Source: Alphaproteobacteria bacterium (GTDB lineage: Bacteria; Pseudomonadota; Alphaproteobacteria; RF32; CAG-239). Taken from it: DNA of 9,762 bases. Shown one piece after another: positions 5,659-9,762 of the stretch (positions are counted from its first letter, which is position 1; each line of letters starts with the position of its first letter). The stretch covers positions 1 to 9,762 of the forward strand of contig DPKR01000003.1 of the NCBI GenBank assembly GCA_003542415.1. Direction: 5' to 3'. The position numbers and the translations under genes are program-made. Below the pieces are notes generated by a model, which saw nothing but the letters and a program-made list of their open reading frames with translations, searched no databases and was not told the DNA's origin.

Positions 5659-7794
5659 ATGTTAAGACAGTACGAACTGGTTGATTTGGTTAAATCTTAT
5701 GATCCCGAGGCTGATGAAGATGCGTTGAACAGAGCCTATGTTTTTGCTATGAAAAAACACAGCGGGCAGTTCAGAACCTCCGGCGATCCGTATTATTCTC
5801 ATCCCATTGAGGTTGCCGGCATATTAACAAAATTCAGATTAGATTGTGCCTCAATTATTGCAGGGCTTTTGCACGACACGGTTGAAGATACGGACACCAC
5901 AATTGAAGAAGTTCGCAAATTATTCGGTGATCAGGTTGCCTCACTTGTTGATGGTTTAACAAAACTCGCAACCATCGAGCAAAAATCCGGCAGCAGCAAA
6001 CAAGCAGAAAACTTTAGAAAATTGTTGCTAGCTATGTCTGATGATATCAGAGTCTTGCTTATCAAACTTGCCGACAGGTTGCATAATATGCGCACATTGC
6101 ATTATTGTCCTGAAGACAAACGCGCACGTATTGCCAAAGAAACTCTTGATATATATGCACCTCTTGCTGAACGTATCGGTATGCAGGAAGTTAAAGATGA
6201 ATTAGAAGAAATTGCTTTTGCCGAGCTTTATAAAGAAGCTCATGATTCCATCATAGCGCGATTAAACTTTTTGCGCGAACAAGACAGTGATATTATTCCG
6301 AAAATTATCGAAACACTTGAAAAAGACATGGAAGAAAACGGTATTGAAGCAACCGTGACCGGCCGAGAAAAAGCGCCGTATTCTATTTGGCGCAAGATGC
6401 AACAGAAAAATGCTTCCTTTGAACAATTGTCAGATATTATGGCCTTTCGCATTTGTGTTGAAGATATTGCCTCCTGCTATCAGGCTCTTGGCGTTATTCA
6501 CAGCAAATATCATATGGTTCCGCGCCGTTTTAAAGATTATATTTCAACCCCGAAACCAAACGGATATCAATCCATCCACACGGGTGTGATAGGCCCTGAA
6601 GATACACGTATTGAAGTTCAAATTCGCACATATCAGATGCATGAAATTGCCGAAAAAGGTGTGGCTGCACACTGGGCTTATAAACAAGGCCAAAAAGCCG
6701 AAGGTATGAACTTTAGATGGATCAGAGAGCTTCTTGAAATTTTGGAGCAAGCTGATAATCCTGAAGAATTTTTAGAGAACACAAAACTTGAAATGTATAA
6801 TGATCAGGTTTTCTGCTTTACACCGAAAGGCGATTTGATTGGTCTTCCGCGCGGCTCAACACCTGTCGATTTTGCTTATGCCGTTCACTCAAGGGTGGGT
6901 GATACTTGCGTCGGAGCAAAAGTCAACGGTGAAATTGCACCGCTTCGAACGGTTTTGCAAAATGGTGATCAGGTTGATATTTTAACATCAAAGGCTCAAC
7001 ACCCTTCAACAGAATGGGAGCGTTTTGTTGTGACCGGCAAGGCTAAAGCGGCTATCAGACGCTATGTTCGCGCAACAAAACGCGAACAGTTTGTCAATTT
7101 GGGTAAAGAAATATTAGAACGTTTGTTTAAAGGCGAAAATCTTGAATTTTCGGATAAGGTTCTTGTTAATGTTATGCCCAATTTTGCAGCTGAAACAATT
7201 GAAGATATTTTTGCGAAAGTGGGCGAGGGGCTTATCACCGGCTGGGATGTTTTAAGAGCAGTCTATCCGGCCTATAAACAATCTAAAATTGAAAAGATGG
7301 TCGAAACCATCAAAGCACCTCTTTTTAAGAAAAAGAAAAAATCTGATCCGCTTAAAATCAAAGGTTTAATCGACAACATGGCTGTTTCTTTCGGAAAATG
7401 TTGCCATCCGTTGCCCGGAGATAAAATTGTCGGCATTGTCACAACAGGCAAAGGAGTGACTGTCCATAAAACAGATTGTAATGTTTTAGAAAAGTTTACC
7501 GATCAACCCGAACGTTGGCTTGATATTGATTGGGGCGAAGATGCCGTATCCGAAGTGCACACCGCACGCATTAAAGTTATGCTTGCAAATGAACCCGGAG
7601 CATTGGGAGATTTATCTAACCTGATTGCCAAAGAAGGGGCAAACATTTCAAACTTAAACATTGCAAACAGAATGCCGAGTTATTTTGAGCTTTTGCTTGA
7701 TATAGAAGTCAAAGATGTTGAACACCTTAATCATATTATTGCCAACCTTAAATCAACAAAAGTTGTTCTCTCCATTTCAAGAGCAACAGAATAA
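5659..7794 (+). CDS. spoT: Bifunctional (p)ppGpp synthetase/hydrolase (Rel/SpoT, RSH)
   Basis: This protein makes (p)ppGpp from ATP plus GDP/GTP and hydrolyses it again, setting the stringent response. The 711 residues match long RSH enzymes. The HD hydrolase domain has H48 (YYSHPIEVA), H72-D73 in LLHDTVEDT with E76/D77, and D139/N143 in KLADRLHNMRTL, so it should be active. The synthetase domain has GREKAPYSIWRKM (235-247), DIMAFRI (259-265), RFKD (290-293), NGYQSIHT (301-308) and EVQIRT (319-324). The RxKD form is typical of bifunctional rather than synthetase-only RelA enzymes. TGS spans about 382-443 (VFCFTPKGDLIGLPRGSTP at 384-402). The zinc-finger-like domain keeps C581, C582, H583 and C607, and an ACT domain covers about 635-709. 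AAGGA (5649-5653) is the ribosome-binding site. The gene lies 82 bases downstream of rpoZ, with a terminator between, and ends in a bidirectional terminator. Confidence 0.97.
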   Translation: MLRQYELVDLVKSYDPEADEDALNRAYVFAMKKHSGQFRTSGDPYYSHPIEVAGILTKFRLDCASIIAGLLHDTVEDTDTTIEEVRKLFGDQVASLVDGLTKLATIEQKSGSSKQAENFRKLLLAMSDDIRVLLIKLADRLHNMRTLHYCPEDKRARIAKETLDIYAPLAERIGMQEVKDELEEIAFAELYKEAHDSIIARLNFLREQDSDIIPKIIETLEKDMEENGIEATVTGREKAPYSIWRKMQQKNASFEQLSDIMAFRICVEDIASCYQALGVIHSKYHMVPRRFKDYISTPKPNGYQSIHTGVIGPEDTRIEVQIRTYQMHEIAEKGVAAHWAYKQGQKAEGMNFRWIRELLEILEQADNPEEFLENTKLEMYNDQVFCFTPKGDLIGLPRGSTPVDFAYAVHSRVGDTCVGAKVNGEIAPLRTVLQNGDQVDILTSKAQHPSTEWERFVVTGKAKAAIRRYVRATKREQFVNLGKEILERLFKGENLEFSDKVLVNVMPNFAAETIEDIFAKVGEGLITGWDVLRAVYPAYKQSKIEKMVETIKAPLFKKKKKSDPLKIKGLIDNMAVSFGKCCHPLPGDKIVGIVTTGKGVTVHKTDCNVLEKFTDQPERWLDIDWGEDAVSEVHTARIKVMLANEPGALGDLSNLIAKEGANISNLNIANRMPSYFELLLDIEVKDVEHLNHIIANLKSTKVVLSISRATE

Positions 7795-7826
7795 AAAAAA
7801 GCCTTGCAAACCAGCAAGGCTTTTTT
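7795..7826. terminator. Bidirectional terminator between rsh and the galU homologue
   Basis: GCCTTGC (7801-7807) pairs with GCAAGGC (7814-7820) around AAACCA. The stem is flanked by six or more A on the left (7793-7800) and six T on the right (7821-7826), so the hairpin has a T tract on both strands. It sits exactly between the two convergent stop codons (7794 and 7837) and should end both transcripts. Confidence 0.92.
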
Positions 7827-7836
7827 AGCTAAAGAT

Positions 7837-8727
7837 TTATTTTTCAATTTCTGACAAAACTTCTTTGGCGTATGCCCTTAAATCAGGATTTTGAAGCAAA
7901 CTTAATTTGATATTTGCTTTTGCTAAATCTTTATTTGTGCCGCAATCAAAGCGCGTTGAATGGCAGAGAACTCCGGTTAATTTTTCGCCTCTTTGAACGG
8001 CTAAATTGATTGCATCCGTCAAATTGATTTCGCCATTTGTGCCTTTTCTGACTTCAGGGAGCAAATCCATCACAACATTTGGCAGAATATACGGCCCCAT
8101 ACTTGCAAAATTTGAAGGCACATCTTCCAGCGCAGGCTTTTCAACCAACCCATTTGCATAAACAACATCACCATCTCGCATAGCACCGATTAACGCACCA
8201 TAGCGCACCATTTCTTCTCGCGGGAACTCCATAATATTTTCAACGACACCGCCTGTTTTTTCATAAACATCGCAAAGTTCTTTTAAGACACATGGTCCGT
8301 CCAAGTTGATATAAACATCATCCGGCCACATCACAATAAAATTGCGTTTGCCAACAATTTCTTTTGCCATCAAAATGGCATGTCCGTTGCCAAGCGGCTT
8401 GTCTTGAAGCGCAAAAGAAAATTTCATGCCTTGAGGGATAATATCTTCTAGGGTTTTAAGCAAATCCAGCTTATTTTTTTCTCTCAAATGATTTTCTAAA
8501 AACGGGTAGGGTGCGTAATATTGCTCAAACAAATGTTTGCAGGACTGGTCACTGTATATAAAGACAATTTCCTTAATGCCGATTTCACGGCAACAATCAA
8601 CCGCGTATTGAATAATCGGCAGATTGTTCAATGTTAAAAAGCCTTTATGTAAAACTTTTGTGGCTGGCAAGTTGCGTGTTGATAAACCCGCAACAGGCAA
8701 AATACAAACTTCCGGTTTTTGAAACAT
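7837..8727 (-). CDS. galU: UTP-glucose-1-phosphate uridylyltransferase (GalU) homologue
   Basis: This enzyme probably joins UTP and glucose-1-phosphate to give UDP-glucose for envelope polysaccharides. The 296 residues match GalU length. Recognisable blocks are ILPVAGLSTRNLPATKVLHK (9-28), the nucleotide-binding loop; LIQY-like IIQYAVD (38-44); KPLGNGHAILMAKEIVG (110-126); WPDD (134-137) with the metal-binding Asp; YGALIG (176-181); VEKP (195-198); PSNFASMGPYILP (204-216); GEINLTDAI (232-240); and RFDCGTNKDLAKA (259-271). The loop usually reads GLGTR-x-LPATKA-x-PKEMLP. Here the second Gly is Ser, and the PKEML part is HKGFL, an odd change close to the active site. The start is the ATG at complement of 8725-8727, eight bases after AGGAG (complement of 8736-8740). 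An upstream ATG at 8784 would add 19 residues across the ribosome-binding site. A relative using another hexose-1-phosphate is possible. Confidence 0.85.
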   Translation of the reverse strand: MFQKPEVCILPVAGLSTRNLPATKVLHKGFLTLNNLPIIQYAVDCCREIGIKEIVFIYSDQSCKHLFEQYYAPYPFLENHLREKNKLDLLKTLEDIIPQGMKFSFALQDKPLGNGHAILMAKEIVGKRNFIVMWPDDVYINLDGPCVLKELCDVYEKTGGVVENIMEFPREEMVRYGALIGAMRDGDVVYANGLVEKPALEDVPSNFASMGPYILPNVVMDLLPEVRKGTNGEINLTDAINLAVQRGEKLTGVLCHSTRFDCGTNKDLAKANIKLSLLQNPDLRAYAKEVLSEIEK

Positions 8728-8762
8728 ATTAAGAACTCCTAAAAAATAATTATTATGCTTTA

Positions 8763-8791
8763 TATATAACAAATTTCTTTTCAATAAGCAA
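8763..8791 (-). promoter_or_regulatory. Weak candidate promoter for the galU homologue
   Basis: On the minus strand, TTGCTT (complement of 8786-8791) is followed after 17 bases by TATATA (complement of 8763-8768). Several overlapping AT-rich alternatives exist, including CATAAT a few bases downstream. Exact placement is uncertain, but a promoter must lie in this gap because the strong signal at 8805 faces the other way. Confidence 0.3.
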
Positions 8792-8804
8792 GTTCAAATA
8801 TTAT

Positions 8805-8833
8805 TTGACAATAAAGATAAAATATGAGATACT
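8805..8833 (+). promoter_or_regulatory. Near-consensus sigma70 promoter facing a gene-free region
   Basis: A perfect -35 TTGACA (8805-8810) is followed after 17 bases by GATACT (8828-8833; 4 of 6). A TG at 8825-8826 adds the extended -10 (TGn) contact. It is the best sigma70-like sequence I found in the window, yet no protein gene lies downstream on this strand within the gap. The next feature is a strong terminator about 140 bases further on. Confidence 0.7.
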
Positions 8834-8839
8834 TTGAAA

Positions 8840-9008
8840 TGGATGCGGAATTTTTTTTGCATCAAGTGCTTTGATAAGCGCGGAGTTGTGAGAAGCTTTT
8901 TATAGCGTGCAGTGGCGGATAACACTGCAAAACCAACCGGAAACACTTTTAGGCTAAGATATAAATGATAATCAAAAGCGCACCATAACAAAGTGCGCTT
9001 TTTTTTTT
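8840..9008 (+). ncRNA. Candidate small RNA of about 170 nt, family not recognised
   Basis: The region between the divergently read galU homologue and the 3' end of the FtsK-type gene has no credible gene, but it is bounded on the + strand by a near-consensus promoter and a strong terminator. Expected transcription start is about 8839-8841. Local hairpins are: GATGC/GCATC (8842-8846/8859-8863, 12-base loop beginning GGAA); GTGCTT/AAGCGC (8866-8871/8876-8881, one G-T pair, TGAT loop); TGCAGTG/CACTGCA (8908-8914/8923-8929, loop GCGGATAA); and the terminator. Five GGA triplets occur, two of them in hairpin loops and three within GCGGA. I see none of the signatures of tmRNA, RNase P RNA or 4.5S RNA. 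A 6S RNA is not excluded, but the ends do not form the expected long closing stem. It could be a trans-acting or protein-sequestering RNA. Confidence 0.6.
8974..9008 (+). terminator. Strong intrinsic terminator of the candidate small RNA
   Basis: AAAAGCGCAC (8974-8983) pairs perfectly with GTGCGCTTTT (8993-9002) around a 9-base loop, followed by ten T in total (8999-9008). On the minus strand the same stem is followed only by TTTTGATT, so it would end the FtsK-type transcript less well. Its best orientation is the + strand, which has no protein gene in the 280-base gap to serve. Confidence 0.9.
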
Positions 9009-9762
9009 AATATCTTCTTCTTGAAGTTGTTTTTCTTCGCGTGGTTTGGTATGTGCGGCGTTTGGTTGTTTTTGTTAAGTTGTCCGCAATGGTATCAAAC
9101 AACGCACCGCTTTTGTCTTGTGTCTTTGAACTCACAAAAACACCGACCAGCAAGAGCCAAATCCATTTCAAAAACTTTTTCTTTTCTGTTTTGGAGAGCC
9201 AGCCCCAAACACCTTTAATCCATGAAAGCAAGAAAAACTCTTTTTTCTTTTCTGTTTTTTTGCCGTCTTTGGTGATGACGATTTTTTCTTCTTCAACTGT
9301 CGGAACTTTCTTTTTCAAAACAGGTGCAACTTTTGCACGATAAGGTTTTAAGATTTCTTCGATACCTTCCGTTGAAATATAGGCGCCGTGTATGCGCGAC
9401 AGTTCCCCGTTGCCGGCTAAAAACAGAGCATCGCCGCGCCCGACCAAATCTTCAGCGCCGGTGGTGTCTAAAATGGTTTTAGAATCAACGCCTGATGCTG
9501 TCTTGAAAGCCATACGGGAAGGGAAGTTTGCCTTGATTGAACCGGTAACAACATCAACAGACGGACGTTGGGTCGCAAGCACCAAATGGATGCCTGCCGC
9601 CCTTGCTTTTTGCGCTAAAATCTGAATTTTCTTTTCAACCGTTTTATCTGACAACACTAAATCCGAGAACTCATCAACAATGGTCACAATATATTGCATA
9701 TTGCCTTCTTTTTCATTATATTCCCCAATATTTTTCGTCAGACTTTTTTCAAAGAGTTCATA
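9007..9762 (-). CDS. ftsK: FtsK/SpoIIIE-type DNA translocase, C-terminal 251 residues (start outside window), lacking the usual gamma domain
   Basis: FtsK motors are septal, ATP-driven hexamers that pump double-stranded DNA during chromosome segregation. The frame is open to the window edge; the first residues, YELFEKSLTKNIGEYNEKEG, run into the motor, so the ATG at 9699 is internal. Visible motor parts (numbered from the edge) are Walker B IVTIVDEFSDL (25-35), LAQKARAAGIHLVLATQRPS (49-68), GSIKANFPSR (74-83), DSKTILDTTGAEDLVGRGDA (93-112) and RIHGAYIS (123-130). After about residue 145 the sequence departs from FtsK. A Lys/Glu linker is followed by hydrophobic, Trp-rich stretches (about 176-190 and 197-211) and a tail with ten Lys/Arg in the last 21 residues, ending SRRRY. 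The roughly 65-residue winged-helix gamma domain, normally terminal, is absent. Walker A lies outside the window. It may be the sole FtsK or a paralogue. Confidence 0.88.
   Translation of the reverse strand, partial: YELFEKSLTKNIGEYNEKEGNMQYIVTIVDEFSDLVLSDKTVEKKIQILAQKARAAGIHLVLATQRPSVDVVTGSIKANFPSRMAFKTASGVDSKTILDTTGAEDLVGRGDALFLAGNGELSRIHGAYISTEGIEEILKPYRAKVAPVLKKKVPTVEEEKIVITKDGKKTEKKKEFFLLSWIKGVWGWLSKTEKKKFLKWIWLLLVGVFVSSKTQDKSGALFDTIADNLTKTTKRRTYQTTRRKTTSRRRY

Noticed and set aside
8794..8991. Open frame of 65 residues on the minus strand in the galU-FtsK gap
   Set aside because: No ribosome-binding site, composition unlike a protein, and it is antisense to a well-bounded promoter-terminator unit.
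8840..9008. Identification of the candidate RNA as 6S RNA or a CsrB/RsmY-type RNA
   Set aside because: The 5' and 3' ends do not form the long closing stem of 6S, and GGA motifs alone do not prove CsrA titration; left as an unassigned RNA.
9021..9625. Plus-strand open frames of 65, 100 and 77 residues over the FtsK-type gene
   Set aside because: They are antisense shadows of a clearly conserved motor protein.

Overview
The window looks like a chromosomal segment of an AT-rich alphaproteobacterium. The key marker is gcrA, a cell-cycle transcription factor that is essentially restricted to Alphaproteobacteria. It occurs with ordinary proteobacterial housekeeping genes: the end of fabI, rpoZ next to a bifunctional relA/spoT gene, mutT, a galU homologue and an FtsK-type translocase. 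A clear hydE, which encodes an [FeFe]-hydrogenase maturase, points to an anaerobic, possibly fermentative lifestyle. That is unusual for the class and fits uncultured gut or sediment lineages. The lineage is inferred; no rRNA or tRNA lies in the window. No transposase, integrase, CRISPR array or phage gene was seen.

Layout. 1-129 is the 3' end of fabI. It overlaps by one base a WaaE-like family 2 glycosyltransferase (129-890), which ends in a terminator. A TauE/SafE permease runs leftward (920-1702) and diverges from hydE (1770-2789) across a 67-base gap. hydE converges on, and overlaps by 20 bases, a leftward gcrA-mutT pair joined as TAA-ATG (3639-2770). A 145-base divergent gap leads to an unrecognised secreted protein of 410 residues (3785-5017). 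Then come rpoZ (5109-5576), an internal terminator, and rsh/spoT (5659-7794), which ends in a bidirectional terminator shared with the leftward galU homologue (7837-8727). Between galU and the truncated leftward FtsK-type gene (9007-9762) lies a 280-base gap. It holds a near-consensus promoter and a strong terminator on the + strand and no convincing gene, so it probably encodes a small RNA of about 170 nt.

How the parts may fit together. fabI and the glycosyltransferase concern membrane lipid and envelope polysaccharide, and galU supplies UDP-glucose for the same surface. gcrA is a sigma70 cofactor that acts on promoters carrying methylated GANTC. The only GANTC I found outside genes in this window sits between the -35 and -10 of the proposed rpoZ promoter, so the rpoZ-rsh block (RNA polymerase omega and (p)ppGpp metabolism) may be under cell-cycle control.

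The observations most worth following up are the candidate small RNA at about 8840-9008, the GANTC placement at rpoZ, the FtsK-type protein whose gamma domain is replaced by a hydrophobic segment and an Arg/Lys tail, the very acidic C-terminal extension of omega, and the lone hydE. I did not find a clear multi-gene novel system.
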